Part shown: positions 1-8,112 of the stretch, in pieces
How positions within the stretch are numbered: the stretch's first letter is position 1
Layout: every line of letters starts with the position of its first letter
Origin: JBMHDN01 sp049889355
Lineage (GTDB): Bacteria; Pseudomonadota; Alphaproteobacteria; Puniceispirillales; Puniceispirillaceae
Reading direction: 5' to 3'
Assembly (NCBI GenBank): GCA_049889355.1
Contig: JBMHDN010000012.1
Location: 1-64,000 of the forward strand
Length of the DNA: 64,000 bases
The notes under the pieces: model-generated
Told to the model about the DNA's origin: nothing
Database searches by the model: none
The model's input: the letters and a program-made list of their open reading frames with translations, nothing else
Program-made: the position numbers and the translations under genes

Positions 1-40
1 CAGAACGGCGACCTCTTACTGGTTCTGAGATATCATCCAT
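1..40 (-). CDS. Possible 5' end of an unidentified gene cut by the window edge
   Basis: On the minus strand an ATG at 40-38 opens a frame that stays open to the window edge (13 codons, beginning MDDISEPVRGRRS). A purine-rich AAGG element lies 10-15 nt upstream. That is far too short to identify a product, and a chance open frame of this size is common. It is listed because the spacing and the ribosome-binding-like sequence make a start plausible. Confidence 0.3.
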   Translation of the reverse strand, partial: MDDISEPVRGRRS

Positions 41-228
41 AGTCTGCCCCTTACCTTTATAAAAAGCCGGCCTATCACAATTAAACACTGATCGTGGATG
101 AACCAAAAATCAATCAAAATCAATCAAAATCGATAAAAAAATGATAGTTTTTTGACTGATATTTCTATGGCAAAAAAGAACAATTTTTATCAGCTTTTAA
201 AGCTGTGCCAGATGGCAGAAAAAAGACA
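41..228. other. Non-coding, AT-rich stretch with a 10-nt tandem duplication
   Basis: I see no gene here. The region is AT-rich and holds two perfect tandem copies of CAATCAAAAT at 111-130, followed by a partial third. It lies between the putative leftmost gene start and the terminator after tRNA-Glu, so it probably contains the promoter of the leftmost gene. I could not define that promoter. Confidence 0.5.
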
Positions 229-262
229 TAAAAAAACAGCCTTAGCAATTCTCTAAGACTGT
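229..262 (-). terminator. Rho-independent terminator after tRNA-Glu
   Basis: Reading the minus strand away from tRNA-Glu, ACAG-T-CTTAG at 262-253 pairs with CTAAG-G-CTGT at 245-236 across a 7-nt loop, and a run of U residues follows at 235-230. The hairpin plus U-tract lies about 30 nt past the tRNA 3' end, where a tRNA terminator is expected. Confidence 0.8.
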
Positions 263-290
263 ATAATTATGAAGCTATTGCACCAAAAGA

Positions 291-366
291 TGGCATCCCG
301 TACGGGATTCGAACCCGTGTTGCCGCCGTGAAAGGGCGGTGTCCTAGGCCTCTAGACGAACGGGAC
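291..366 (-). tRNA. tRNA-Glu (anticodon UUC)
   Basis: The minus strand folds into a 76-nt cloverleaf. Acceptor arm GTCCCGT pairs with ACGGGAT (first pair is G-U), G is the discriminator, and CCA is encoded. The anticodon stem CCGCC/GGCGG carries the loop CTTTCAC with anticodon TTC, read as Glu. The T arm contains GGTTCGAATCC. The body closely matches bacterial tRNA-Glu. A promoter-like element lies just upstream and a hairpin terminator just downstream, so it appears to be a single-gene transcript. Confidence 0.96.
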
Positions 367-383
367 GCAAGAGGTCATGCAGT

Positions 384-412
384 CTTCTACTCAAAGAGAT
401 AGATGAAATCAA
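384..412 (-). promoter_or_regulatory. Probable sigma-70 promoter of tRNA-Glu
   Basis: On the minus strand TTGATT (412-407) and TAGAAG (389-384) are separated by 17 nt. Transcription would start about 10 nt before the tRNA 5' end at 366. Both boxes are imperfect, but spacing and position fit. Confidence 0.45.
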
Positions 413-508
413 GATGAAATTAACACCTTCTTCATCAGTTTTTCAAAAAGCACCAGAAACAGTGAGAAAACCCCAAAAAAATAGGCCATAAAATAGGCAA
501 AAAAACCG

Positions 509-2386
509 TCAAACAGACGCAGCGATATCTTCAATCTGGAACTGCAACGCGCCATTGCCGCGCCAATCATCACGGCGCACCCGCCCCAAGACTGCCACTG
601 ACCCCAACTGATTGAGCCTATCAAGACGCCCTGCCAGTGCCTGATTTTCCGCCAGCCGGAAGCCGATGGCCCGCATTGGCTTTGCGGTACCATCATCTAG
701 GCTACATGAAAAATGCTGGCCTTCTGCCCCAATCCAGCGCGGTGATTTAATCAAGCAATTAATGATGATAAAGCGCGGCTCTGCATGGCCTGTCCCAAAG
801 GGGGCCAGCGCGTCCATCCATTCCATAAAACCAGCTTCAAGACCAGCCACAGACACAATATCAGTGGCGGTAAAGCTTTTCTGAGGCGGGTCCGGATGCA
901 AAGCGGCAATCTCTTTATCCATAAAAGCCTGAAAACCGGCCAGCTGGCTGTGATGCAAACTCAGCCCAGCTGCCATATCATGCCCGCCGCCACCCTCAAT
1001 CAGCCCCTCAGAAACCGCCCGCATAATCAGCTGCCCCAAAGGGATACCAGAAACCGAGCGGGCTGAGCCTTTACCAACCCCTTCTTCATTAAAGCTGAGC
1101 GCAATAGCCGGCTGGTTATAGCGTTCTTTCAGCCGGCCTGCCACGATCCCCAAAACCCCTTCATGCCAGCCTATTCCATGGCTGATCAGACAGCCCATGC
1201 CCACCTCACCTGCCGCTGTCTTTGCCTCAACCAGCCCGGTTATCTGCCCGGTTATCTGCCCGGCTATCTGATCCTCTGCTAGGCTCAGCACCTCGCGCTC
1301 TGTCTCTTGGCGCTCTTTATTCATCTCATCCAGCCGCAGAGCCAGCGCGCCTGCTTCATTGGGATCAGAGGCGGTGAGCAGCTGCACCCCTAAATCAGAC
1401 TGGCCCAGCCGGCCAGCTGCATTGATTCTGGGGCCGAGCTGAAAGCCCAGCTGATAGGCATCTGGCAGTGCCTTTGCCTTTGCCACATGCTGCAGCGCGG
1501 TGATCCCGGGCTTCATACCCTTGGCCATCACCGATAGGCCCTGGCGGACAAAGGCGCGGTTCACCCCGGTCAGCGGGACTACATCACAAATGGTGGCCAG
1601 CGCGACCAAATCTAAATGCGCCATCAAATCAGGCAGGCCTGTCCGGCCTATCTTGCGCAAATCACGCATCAGCGCGACCAGCACCATAAAACAGACACCT
1701 GCCGCACAGAGCATGCCCTGGCCAGAACTGTCATCCAGCCTGTTCGGATTAACCACCGCTAGGGCGGCTGGCAGAACGGGTCCGGCGAGATGATGATCGA
1801 CAACCAAAATCCGCATTCCCAATTGGGCCGCCGCCGCCAGCGGCTGATGTGCTGATATCCCGCAATCAAGAGTGAGGATCAGATCGCAACCTTTTGATTT
1901 TAAACTTTTTAGGGCATTTAGATTGGGGCCATACCCTTCGGTAAATCGATCTGGGATATGGATTTCTACAGTGCAGCCAAGGGCCCGCAATACATGTGCC
2001 ATCAGTGCCGCTGAACAGGCCCCATCCACATCATAATCACCGAACAACCCGATGGTCTGACCTGCCTCGACCGCCTCTGCCAATATCGCTGCCATCTTGT
2101 CCATATCGGCAAAAGATGAAGGATCAGCCATTGATTGGCGCAGGCTGGGGCTGAGATAATCGCTCGCCTCTTCTGTCAGAATACCATAGCTGGCCATATG
2201 GCGGGCCAGGGCCAGCGGCATCTGATGGCTCTGGGCCAGCCGCTGGGCCTGACGCTCTGTATCACCGGCCGATAATTTTGCCGTTACAGCCTGCCATTTG
2301 GCCCCGGAATAAGATACCCCAGAATAGGACGAACCAGAATAGGACACTTCCATCCGGTTGAGCCATGATGCAAGACTATCTGTCAT
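509..2386 (-). CDS. recJ: Single-stranded-DNA-specific exonuclease RecJ
   Basis: RecJ degrades single-stranded DNA 5' to 3' in recombination and mismatch repair. The 625-residue protein has the DHH-family motifs in order: DYDVDG at about residues 117-122, LTLDCG at about 171-176, and VDHH at about 196-199 followed by NPNR. The DHHA1 and OB regions follow. It is slightly longer than many RecJ proteins because of a serine/tyrosine-rich N-terminus with three SYSG copies and an internal GQIT repeat, each encoded by a DNA tandem repeat. The start overlaps the hom stop by one base (TAATG), which suggests translational coupling in a hom-recJ operon. Identification is secure; the exact start is less so. 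Confidence 0.95.
   Translation of the reverse strand: MTDSLASWLNRMEVSYSGSSYSGVSYSGAKWQAVTAKLSAGDTERQAQRLAQSHQMPLALARHMASYGILTEEASDYLSPSLRQSMADPSSFADMDKMAAILAEAVEAGQTIGLFGDYDVDGACSAALMAHVLRALGCTVEIHIPDRFTEGYGPNLNALKSLKSKGCDLILTLDCGISAHQPLAAAAQLGMRILVVDHHLAGPVLPAALAVVNPNRLDDSSGQGMLCAAGVCFMVLVALMRDLRKIGRTGLPDLMAHLDLVALATICDVVPLTGVNRAFVRQGLSVMAKGMKPGITALQHVAKAKALPDAYQLGFQLGPRINAAGRLGQSDLGVQLLTASDPNEAGALALRLDEMNKERQETEREVLSLAEDQIAGQITGQITGLVEAKTAAGEVGMGCLISHGIGWHEGVLGIVAGRLKERYNQPAIALSFNEEGVGKGSARSVSGIPLGQLIMRAVSEGLIEGGGGHDMAAGLSLHHSQLAGFQAFMDKEIAALHPDPPQKSFTATDIVSVAGLEAGFMEWMDALAPFGTGHAEPRFIIINCLIKSPRWIGAEGQHFSCSLDDGTAKPMRAIGFRLAENQALAGRLDRLNQLGSVAVLGRVRRDDWRGNGALQFQIEDIAASV
1235..1270. repeat. 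Three tandem 12-nt repeats inside recJ
   Basis: The unit CCCGGTTATCTG occurs three times (third copy with one change). On the coding strand it gives the peptide series Q-I-A-G-Q-I-T-G-Q-I-T-G in the middle of RecJ. Twelve is a multiple of three, so copy-number change keeps the reading frame. Confidence 0.85.
2304..2348. repeat. Three tandem 15-nt repeats at the 5' end of recJ
   Basis: Copies of a unit close to CCAGAATAGGACGAA run head to tail at 2304-2318, 2319-2333 and 2334-2348. On the coding strand they produce three SYSG peptides near residues 15-28 of RecJ, ahead of the conserved core. The 15-nt unit keeps frame. Confidence 0.85.
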
Positions 2387-3693
2387 TATCCAAGCGTATC
2401 CGTATCTAAAATCGGCAAGGCTGTCGGCGTTTCAAACACCGCTGGCAATTGGGCCAGATCTCCTAGCGCGGCCTGCATTTTCATGCTTTCAGCGCGGTGT
2501 GTGGTGATCACCAGCGAGACCGGCTGGGCTTCAGCTGAACCAGCTGCCGGGCTATCTTTTTGCAGCATAGAGGCCACCGAGAGCCCATGATCACGCAGCA
2601 CAGCGGTGATTTCGCTCAATACCCCTGGCTTATCTGCTACTTTCAGGCGCAGATAAAACCGGCGATAGCCATTTTGAGGCGGCTTATCCCCTGCAGAGGC
2701 CAGCTCATGCGCGGCCCGTCCAAAGACCGTAGCTTCTGGCCGGCGGCAGACATCCATCAAATCAGCCAGCACCGCAGAGGCAGTTGGCCCTGCCCCGGCC
2801 CCTGGCCCAACACAGATGATATTCTGTACCGGATCAGCGTCATATTCCACCGCATTGAGCGCGCCTGACACTTTGGCCAGCTGGGTATCGGCTGGCAATA
2901 ACCAAGGCTGAACTGATGGCTGGCTGCCTTGTTCTGCCATGCCCAGCAATTTGATCTCATAGCCCAGTTCTGCCGCATGCTGGATATCAATCTGGGCGAT
3001 ATGGCGGATACCGATGGTTGGGATCGCCTTAAAATCCACCTGCTCTGAGAAAGCCAGCGCGGTGAGAATAGCCAGCTTATGTGCTGCATCAATCCCATCG
3101 ACATCAAAGGTCGGATCAGCCTCGGCATAGCCTTTGGCCTGGGCTTCTTGCAACACATCTGCAAAATCACGCCCAGTGCGGGACATTTCGGTGAGAATAT
3201 AATTACACGTCCCGTTTAAAATCCCGCAAATACGCTGAATTTCATTAGCTGCCAGCCCTTCGCGCAATGTTTTCAAAGCTGGAATACCGCCTGCAACGGC
3301 TGCTTCGAATTTCAGCGACAGCCCTTGTTCTTCTGCAGACTCGGCCAGTTTTTGTCCGTGATGGGCGATCAATGCTTTATTGGCGGTGATCACATGCTTG
3401 CCTGCTTTTAAGGCCGCTTCGACCAGCTCTTTTGCAGGCCCTTCTGAGCCGCCAATTAATTCAATGATTACATCGACATCTGCACGGGCTGCCAAATCCA
3501 CCGGATTGGCTTCAAAGGCGATGCCAGCCATGGAAAAGCCACGATCTTTGGTGGCGTTGCGGGCACTGACCGCACTTAAAATAAGAGGCCGGCCTGCCGC
3601 TTTGCCAAGGGCCGTCTCGCGGTGCAAGAGCTGGCGTGCTACCTCTGCTCCAACTGTACCCAACCCAGCAATGGCGATGTTCAACGCGTCCAT
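2386..3693 (-). CDS. hom: Homoserine dehydrogenase
   Basis: Catalyses NAD(P)H-dependent reduction of aspartate semialdehyde to homoserine, the branch point to threonine and methionine. The 435-residue protein starts with a Rossmann dinucleotide motif GLGTVG at about 10-15. It has the catalytic core with TANKALIAHH at about 105-114 and GGIPALKTLREGL, and ends with an ACT domain (VADKPGVLSEITAVL, about 353-367) of the kind that mediates threonine feedback. A GAAAGGG ribosome binding site lies upstream of the ATG. It is followed without a gap by recJ. The metY-like gene next upstream uses an activated homoserine, so the two belong to the same pathway. Confidence 0.96.
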   Translation of the reverse strand: MDALNIAIAGLGTVGAEVARQLLHRETALGKAAGRPLILSAVSARNATKDRGFSMAGIAFEANPVDLAARADVDVIIELIGGSEGPAKELVEAALKAGKHVITANKALIAHHGQKLAESAEEQGLSLKFEAAVAGGIPALKTLREGLAANEIQRICGILNGTCNYILTEMSRTGRDFADVLQEAQAKGYAEADPTFDVDGIDAAHKLAILTALAFSEQVDFKAIPTIGIRHIAQIDIQHAAELGYEIKLLGMAEQGSQPSVQPWLLPADTQLAKVSGALNAVEYDADPVQNIICVGPGAGAGPTASAVLADLMDVCRRPEATVFGRAAHELASAGDKPPQNGYRRFYLRLKVADKPGVLSEITAVLRDHGLSVASMLQKDSPAAGSAEAQPVSLVITTHRAESMKMQAALGDLAQLPAVFETPTALPILDTDTLG

Positions 3694-3821
3694 GACAGCC
3701 CTTTCAAGTCAAAAAATAAAGTGACTCTGGTCTATCGTTTTTAGGCTGCATTTGCAAGTTGGATACGCATCCCCATCTGCCGCCAAAGGCCGCTTATCCG
3801 GAGATAGATAAACGGCCAGGC

Positions 3822-3853
3822 GACCAGCTGGTTTAATGACCAGTTGGTTTAAC
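3822..3853. repeat. Two 16-nt direct repeats between hom and metY
   Basis: GACCAGCTGGTTTAAT is followed directly by GACCAGTTGGTTTAAC. The first copy contains the perfect palindrome ACCAGCTGGT. The pair lies just after the metY-like gene stop and upstream of hom on the minus strand, so it could be an operator or simply another short tandem duplication of the kind seen elsewhere here. Confidence 0.6.
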
Positions 3854-3870
3854 AATTTACCTTTGCTAGG

Positions 3871-5181
3871 CTAGGCTGCCTTTGCCTCACTGGCTGCCAA
3901 GGCCTGATCAATATCGGCCAGAATATCATCTGCATGTTCCAGGCCCACCGCCAGCCGCACATAGCCAGGCGTCACCCCTGTCTGTCGCTGTTCTTCTTCG
4001 CTTAATTGAGAATGGGTGGTGGATGCAGGATGTATCGCAAGGGTGCGTGCATCGCCGATATTAGCGACATGGTAGATCAGCCCCAGCGCATCAATGAAAC
4101 GCATGCCTGCTTCTAACCCGCCTTTCAGCTCAAAGCCGACCAGCGGCCCATGCCCGCGTTGCAGATATTTTTCCACCCGCACCGCTTTATCGCCTTCCAG
4201 ATAGCCAGGATAGATCACCCGCTCAACCTCTGGCCGGTGGGCCAGATATTGCGCCACAAGCCGGGCATTTTCTTGATGCACGCGATAGCGCAGCGGCAAG
4301 GTCTCCAGCCCTTGGATAAAGTGAAACGCATTGGCAGGTGCCAGCGCAGCGCCCAAATCCCGCAATAAGACAACACGTGCCCGCACCGCATAGGCGATGG
4401 GCGCGCCAAGCGCCTCTGGGACCAATTCAGCCCAAACCGCGCCATGATAGCTGGCATCAGGCTGGTTTAATAAAGGCTGGCGTTCTGGCTTGGCCAGCCA
4501 GTCAAACTGGCCTGAATCGACAATAATCCCGCCAATAGAGGTGCCATGCCCGCCGATATATTTGGTCAGGGAATGCACAATAATCGCTGCCCCATGGTCA
4601 AAGGGCCTGGTGGTAATCGGCGCGGCTGTATTATCCACAATCAGCGGGATCCCCAGCTCTTTGCCAATGGCCGCCACTTCTGCAATCGGGAAAGGTTCTA
4701 ATTTTGGGTTTGGCAGGCTTTCTGCGAAATAGGCGCGTGTGCGATCATCACTCAGCGCCGCAAAGCTGGCCGGATCATCGGGATCAGCAAAGCGTACCTC
4801 AATGCCCATCTGTGCAAATGTGTTGGTAAAGAGATTCCAGCTGCCGCCATAAAGATGCGGTGAGGAGATGATATTATCGCCTGCTGAGGCCAAATTCTGC
4901 ACCGCATAGCTAATTGCTGATTGACCGGATGCTACGGCCAGTGCCGCCGCCCCGCCTTCCAGCGCGGCAATCCGCTCTTCTAACACAGCCGTGGTAGGGT
5001 TCATAATCCGGCTATAGATATTGCCCAGTTCCTGCAAGGCAAACAAATTGCGCGCATGCCCGCTATTATTGAACTGATAGCTGGTGGTCTGATAAATCGG
5101 CACCGCCACTGCGTTGGTCGCGCTGTCGCGGCGATGACTGCCGGCATGTAAAACGATGGTCTCTGGATGGGTATAGGCCAT
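3871..5181 (-). CDS. metY: O-acetylhomoserine sulfhydrylase (MetY/Cys-Met PLP enzyme)
   Basis: A PLP enzyme of the Cys/Met metabolism family that makes homocysteine (or methionine) from O-acetylhomoserine and sulfide. From the chosen ATG the protein has 436 residues, the usual size for this subgroup and longer than cystathionine synthases. Visible family features include YSRIMNPT near residue 57, the PLP-lysine segment HSLTKYIGGHG, and SGQSAISYAV. An upstream in-frame start at 5277 exists, but AAGGAG sits 8 nt before the ATG at 5181 and homology starts there (MAYTHPETIVLHAG). The 5' leader carries hairpins described separately. O-succinylhomoserine specificity (MetZ) cannot be excluded. Confidence 0.88.
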   Translation of the reverse strand: MAYTHPETIVLHAGSHRRDSATNAVAVPIYQTTSYQFNNSGHARNLFALQELGNIYSRIMNPTTAVLEERIAALEGGAAALAVASGQSAISYAVQNLASAGDNIISSPHLYGGSWNLFTNTFAQMGIEVRFADPDDPASFAALSDDRTRAYFAESLPNPKLEPFPIAEVAAIGKELGIPLIVDNTAAPITTRPFDHGAAIIVHSLTKYIGGHGTSIGGIIVDSGQFDWLAKPERQPLLNQPDASYHGAVWAELVPEALGAPIAYAVRARVVLLRDLGAALAPANAFHFIQGLETLPLRYRVHQENARLVAQYLAHRPEVERVIYPGYLEGDKAVRVEKYLQRGHGPLVGFELKGGLEAGMRFIDALGLIYHVANIGDARTLAIHPASTTHSQLSEEEQRQTGVTPGYVRLAVGLEHADDILADIDQALAASEAKAA

Positions 5182-5312
5182 ATGACTTGCTCCTTGGCCT
5201 TGAAAAAAAGGCCCTGATGTGAAACGGAACAAAAAAATGCAACCTTTATGAGAGATATAAAAGGCCATTCTCGCCAATCGGTAAATTAATTTAACAGCAC
5301 CTCAGGCTGTAG
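5182..5312 (-). promoter_or_regulatory. Structured leader of the metY-like gene (possible cis-regulator or attenuator)
   Basis: On the minus strand three foldable elements lie in order before the start: ACAGC-loop-GCTGT (about 5312-5296); a hairpin of CCTTTTAT with ATAAAGG followed by a T-rich run (about 5262-5230); and GGCCTT-TTTTTC-AAGGCC ending directly at the AAGGAG ribosome binding site. The GGCCTTTT arm upstream could also pair with AAGGCC, so two alternative folds are possible. I cannot match it to a known SAM riboswitch class by eye. The first hairpin may instead terminate the upstream gene. Confidence 0.35.
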
Positions 5313-5379
5313 AAAATTTCCCTCATCACACATCATCATAGCAAACGGCCATTTCACAGACCCACCAAACACACCGCCT

Positions 5380-5643
5380 CTAAAACCAGCGAATCATCCC
5401 GACCAGACCGGCTGTAGCGTAAAAGAGCTGGAGGAATAAAATCCCGCGATGTCCGCCTAAATAGGCCCAGACTCCAATTAAAAAAGACGAGATCAAAAGA
5501 AGCGTAAAACCCAGAAACTCAGCCCCGATATTCAAAGCCACCAGCATCGAATATAAAATCGCCGTGGCGACCCCGCTATATTCAAATAATTTTGCGCGTT
5601 TTGCTTCTGCTGACATGCTACGCTTCTCCCCCTCACCGGTCAT
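5380..5643 (-). CDS. Small three-helix membrane protein of unknown function
   Basis: The 87-residue product has a short charged N-terminus and then three hydrophobic segments (about residues 23-42, 45-62 and 66-85). I do not recognise the family. Two starts are possible: ATG at 5643 overlaps the TGA of the upstream PaiB-like gene in an ATGA arrangement, and ATG at 5616 has a better ribosome binding site (GGGGGAG, 9 nt away). Either way the gene is translationally linked to the PaiB-like gene. No function should be assumed. Confidence 0.7.
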   Translation of the reverse strand: MTGEGEKRSMSAEAKRAKLFEYSGVATAILYSMLVALNIGAEFLGFTLLLISSFLIGVWAYLGGHRGILFLQLFYATAGLVGMIRWF

Positions 5644-6275
5644 TTATTAGCCTGGTCCATCTGGCCATCATCCATCCTTTTGGCCATCTCGCCATAGCCT
5701 TTGCGGGCCAGATGATCACGCACCGACAGCCTGTCAGTTTCTACCCGATTCTGGCTCAGCTTGGATTTCGCGTGAAAGGCCGTCACCTTAATCTCAAAAC
5801 CAGTAATATTCTCTAACATCTGATCCATATAATCTCGCGGTGCATCTGCCATCCGCCAGCCCTGATCGCCATTTTCCAGCCTTTCGAAATAAGTCGTCAG
5901 CTGGCCGACAATCGCCCGCTTTGATTTCGTATCGCCGAGAAAACGGATTTGCCCTTCTAAATGCACCACCTGATAATTCCAGGTCGGTACATGCTTGTGA
6001 TGGGTAGCTTTACTGGGATACCAGTTAGGCGAGATATAGCTGTCTTCCCCGCGAAAAACCACCTGCACCTTATCAGATTCCAATGCCATAGCATTCAGCG
6101 GATTGGCCGCCGCGATATGGCCGATTAAATAATCCTCCCCGCGCCATAAGAGCGGCAAATGGTCGATCACCGGCCCGTCTGGTCCTGCACAGACCAGCAT
6201 CGCAAATGGATGGGCCCTGGTTAAGTCTCTGGCATAGGCGATATCTGTTTCTGAAAATATCTCAGGATTATACAT
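5640..6275 (-). CDS. PaiB-family FMN-binding protein (putative negative transcriptional regulator)
   Basis: The 211-residue protein begins MYNPEIFSETD and carries the conserved PaiB segments: HPFAMLV at about 22-28, DHLPLLW at about 38-44, HIAAANP at about 53-59, and PNWYPSK with THHKHVPTWNYQVVH in the middle. PaiB-like proteins have a split-barrel flavin-binding fold. The Bacillus member is described as a repressor of sporulation and protease genes, but the biochemical role in most bacteria is unproven. A strong GGAG ribosome binding site precedes the ATG. It overlaps the small membrane protein gene by 4 nt. Confidence 0.88.
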   Translation of the reverse strand: MYNPEIFSETDIAYARDLTRAHPFAMLVCAGPDGPVIDHLPLLWRGEDYLIGHIAAANPLNAMALESDKVQVVFRGEDSYISPNWYPSKATHHKHVPTWNYQVVHLEGQIRFLGDTKSKRAIVGQLTTYFERLENGDQGWRMADAPRDYMDQMLENITGFEIKVTAFHAKSKLSQNRVETDRLSVRDHLARKGYGEMAKRMDDGQMDQANK

Positions 6276-6329
6276 TTCTGGCTTTTCTCCGCCTGACTAA
6301 AACACCGTCCCTAGCTAAGACAAGCCAGC

Positions 6330-6956
6330 TTAAGGAAGCAAGTTTAAATTCAGCACCACTTTTACCGCAAAATAAAGCAGCCCCAGCCCGCAGCCGAGAT
6401 TTATCACCACCCATAGCGCGCGGTTCACCATCTTTTGGATCAGCGCGATAAAACCAGCACACATAAAACACCAGATGACAGATGAGGTCATGAAACCTGC
6501 TAAAAAGACGATAAAAGCCATGCTATTTGGTGTTGCTCCACCCAAAGCCGCTATCGTGCCGGCCAGCCCTGCCCAATAGGAAACATTCATCGGGTTAGAT
6601 AAAGACAGCCCTGCCCCCACCATAAAATCAGATCGCCCGCTTTGCTGCTGTGTGCTGTCCATAACCGGCACCGCAGAGGCCGCATCACGAAAACTGTTAT
6701 AAGCCAGCCAGCCGAGCAAGCCTGCCCCGCCAAGCGAGAGCGGAATCTCAACAATACTGAACTGAAACAAAAAAGCGACACCGCCAAGCCCTAACACAGC
6801 CCAGAGGAAATCACCGACCAGCGATCCAATCTGGATCTGAAAAGCAGGCCAGAACCCGCCTTCAATCCCACGTTTCAGACTGGCGGCAAAAATCGCCCCT
6901 GGCGCCGCATTAAATAACAAGCCCAGCATAAAAGCAGAGATAAAAAGGCTTATCAT
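6330..6956 (-). CDS. LysE/RhtB-family amino-acid exporter
   Basis: A 208-residue inner-membrane protein with about six hydrophobic helices. The N-terminal motif FNAAPGAIFAASLKRGIEGG (about 15-34) matches the LysE/RhtB exporter signature, in which a conserved PG and a G-rich loop follow helix 1. The family exports amino acids such as lysine, threonine or homoserine lactone; the substrate here cannot be read from sequence. ATG at 6956 is preferred over upstream GTG or TTG because AAGGG lies about 9 nt before it. It sits between the PaiB-like gene and the rpsI terminator, with 54 nt to the former, so co-transcription with paiB is plausible. Confidence 0.88.
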   Translation of the reverse strand: MISLFISAFMLGLLFNAAPGAIFAASLKRGIEGGFWPAFQIQIGSLVGDFLWAVLGLGGVAFLFQFSIVEIPLSLGGAGLLGWLAYNSFRDAASAVPVMDSTQQQSGRSDFMVGAGLSLSNPMNVSYWAGLAGTIAALGGATPNSMAFIVFLAGFMTSSVIWCFMCAGFIALIQKMVNRALWVVINLGCGLGLLYFAVKVVLNLNLLP

Positions 6957-7010
6957 CGCCAACACCCTTTTTCAAAGAGAGATGATCTGCATAACAGACC
7001 CATCGCGCAC

Positions 7011-7043
7011 AAAAAAACAAGCGCCAACTCTCGCCAGCGCTTG
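7011..7043 (-). terminator. Rho-independent terminator of the rplM-rpsI operon
   Basis: On the minus strand, 27 nt after the rpsI stop, CAAGCGC (7043-7037) pairs with GCGCTTG (7024-7018) across a 12-nt loop. Seven T residues follow at 7017-7011. Confidence 0.85.
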
Positions 7044-7070
7044 TCTTGCATAAATCGGTGTAACCGCTGC

Positions 7071-7586
7071 TTAACGCTTTGAGAACTGGAAGCTCCGGCG
7101 GGCTTTCGCCTTACCATATTTCTTACGTTCAACAACACGTGGGTCACGAGTTAAGAAGCCACCTTTTTTCAGCACAGGGCGCAGGCCCGGCTCAAACAAG
7201 GTCAGCGCGCGGCTGATGCCATGACGTACCGCGCCAGCCTGACCAGACAGACCACCACCTGTTACAGTCGCAATCACATCAAACTCGCCATTGCGCTCTG
7301 CCACATCAAATGGCTGCATCAACAACATCTGCAGCACAGGGCGGGCGAAATATTCAGCCAGCGGGCGGCCATTAATGGTCACCTGACCAGTGCCACGCTT
7401 GACCCATACGCGGGCTGTGGCGTCTTTCCGGCGGCCGGTTGCATAAGAGCGGCCCAGCTTGTCGATTTTTGGCTCAGCAGGGGCAGCAGTTTCAACGGCC
7501 TGTGCTTCATTCAATGCACCAAGCGCAGCCATACCTTCTGCTTCTGGGGCACCATTTTCTGCGGTGTTCAGATTATCTTCAGACAT
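7071..7586 (-). CDS. rpsI: 30S ribosomal protein S9
   Basis: S9 binds 16S rRNA in the small-subunit head, and its C-terminal tail reaches the P-site tRNA. The conserved body begins near residue 46 (GRSYATGRRKDATARVWVKRG) and ends in the invariant SKR tail that contacts tRNA. At 171 residues it is about 40 longer than E. coli S9 because of an acidic, alanine-rich N-terminal extension, which is common in Alphaproteobacteria. AGAGG lies 6 nt before the ATG. Only 2 nt separate it from rplM, and a strong terminator follows. Confidence 0.97.
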   Translation of the reverse strand: MSEDNLNTAENGAPEAEGMAALGALNEAQAVETAAPAEPKIDKLGRSYATGRRKDATARVWVKRGTGQVTINGRPLAEYFARPVLQMLLMQPFDVAERNGEFDVIATVTGGGLSGQAGAVRHGISRALTLFEPGLRPVLKKGGFLTRDPRVVERKKYGKAKARRSFQFSKR

Positions 7587-7588
7587 GA

Positions 7589-8059
7589 CTACCTCTTATT
7601 CTTCGGGTTCATCTCAGCCACGTTCAGAACCTGTGGCTGCTGTGCTTCATGCGGATGTTCTGCGCCAGCATAGACATGCAGGTGCTTCATCGCCTTGCGA
7701 CCAAGCGGTGTGCGCGGGATCATCCGCTCCACAGCTTTTTGGATCACACGCTCAGGATATTTACCATCCAGAATCTTATCCGCTGTGCGGTCTTTGATAC
7801 CGCCCGGATAACCAGTGTGCCAGTAATAGGTCTTCTGCTTGCGCTTATTGCCAGTCAGCTTGACCTTCTCAGCATTGATAACGATCACATGATCGCCATC
7901 ATCCATATGCGGGGTGTAGCTTGGCTTATGCTTGCCACGCAGACGCAGGGCGATCAGCGAAGCCAGACGGCCCAGCACCAGATCTTCTGCATCAATCACT
8001 ACCCAGCTCTTTTCAACATCACTATGTGATGACATGTAAGTCGATTTCGACAAACTCAT
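7589..8059 (-). CDS. rplM: 50S ribosomal protein L13
   Basis: L13 is an early-assembly large-subunit protein. The 156-residue product matches the family throughout: WVVIDAEDLVLGRLAS near residue 18, LRGKHKPSYTPHMDDGD, VKLTGNKRKQKTYYWHTG, and the C-terminal VYAGAEHPHEAQQPQVL. An upstream in-frame ATG at 8176 is rejected because a canonical promoter lies between it and the true start; GGAG sits 9 nt before the ATG at 8059. It is followed immediately by rpsI, the standard two-gene operon. Confidence 0.97.
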   Translation of the reverse strand: MSLSKSTYMSSHSDVEKSWVVIDAEDLVLGRLASLIALRLRGKHKPSYTPHMDDGDHVIVINAEKVKLTGNKRKQKTYYWHTGYPGGIKDRTADKILDGKYPERVIQKAVERMIPRTPLGRKAMKHLHVYAGAEHPHEAQQPQVLNVAEMNPKNKR

Positions 8060-8082
8060 CTTTTGGGTCTCCAATCTCGCAT

Positions 8083-8112
8083 TCATTGAGGCCAATAGCC
8101 TGAAAACAGGCT
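8083..8112 (-). promoter_or_regulatory. Hairpins in the rplM leader
   Basis: In the short leader between the promoter and rplM, AGCCTG-TTTT-CAGGCT (8112-8097) forms a tight hairpin and ATTG-GCCT-CAAT lies next to it. E. coli rplM-rpsI is autoregulated through its leader by L13, so a similar role is possible here. I see only the stems. Confidence 0.35.

Noticed and set aside
409..696. A 95-codon minus-strand open frame at the recJ 3' end
   Set aside because: It overlaps recJ in another frame, and its hydrophobic tail comes from T-rich intergenic DNA and the tRNA promoter region.
5182..5300. SAM-II riboswitch upstream of the metY-like gene
   Set aside because: A stretch AATTTACCGATTGG resembles part of the SAM-II loop, but the closing stem and the 3' GCTAAA core are missing. 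It is reported only as an unclassified leader.
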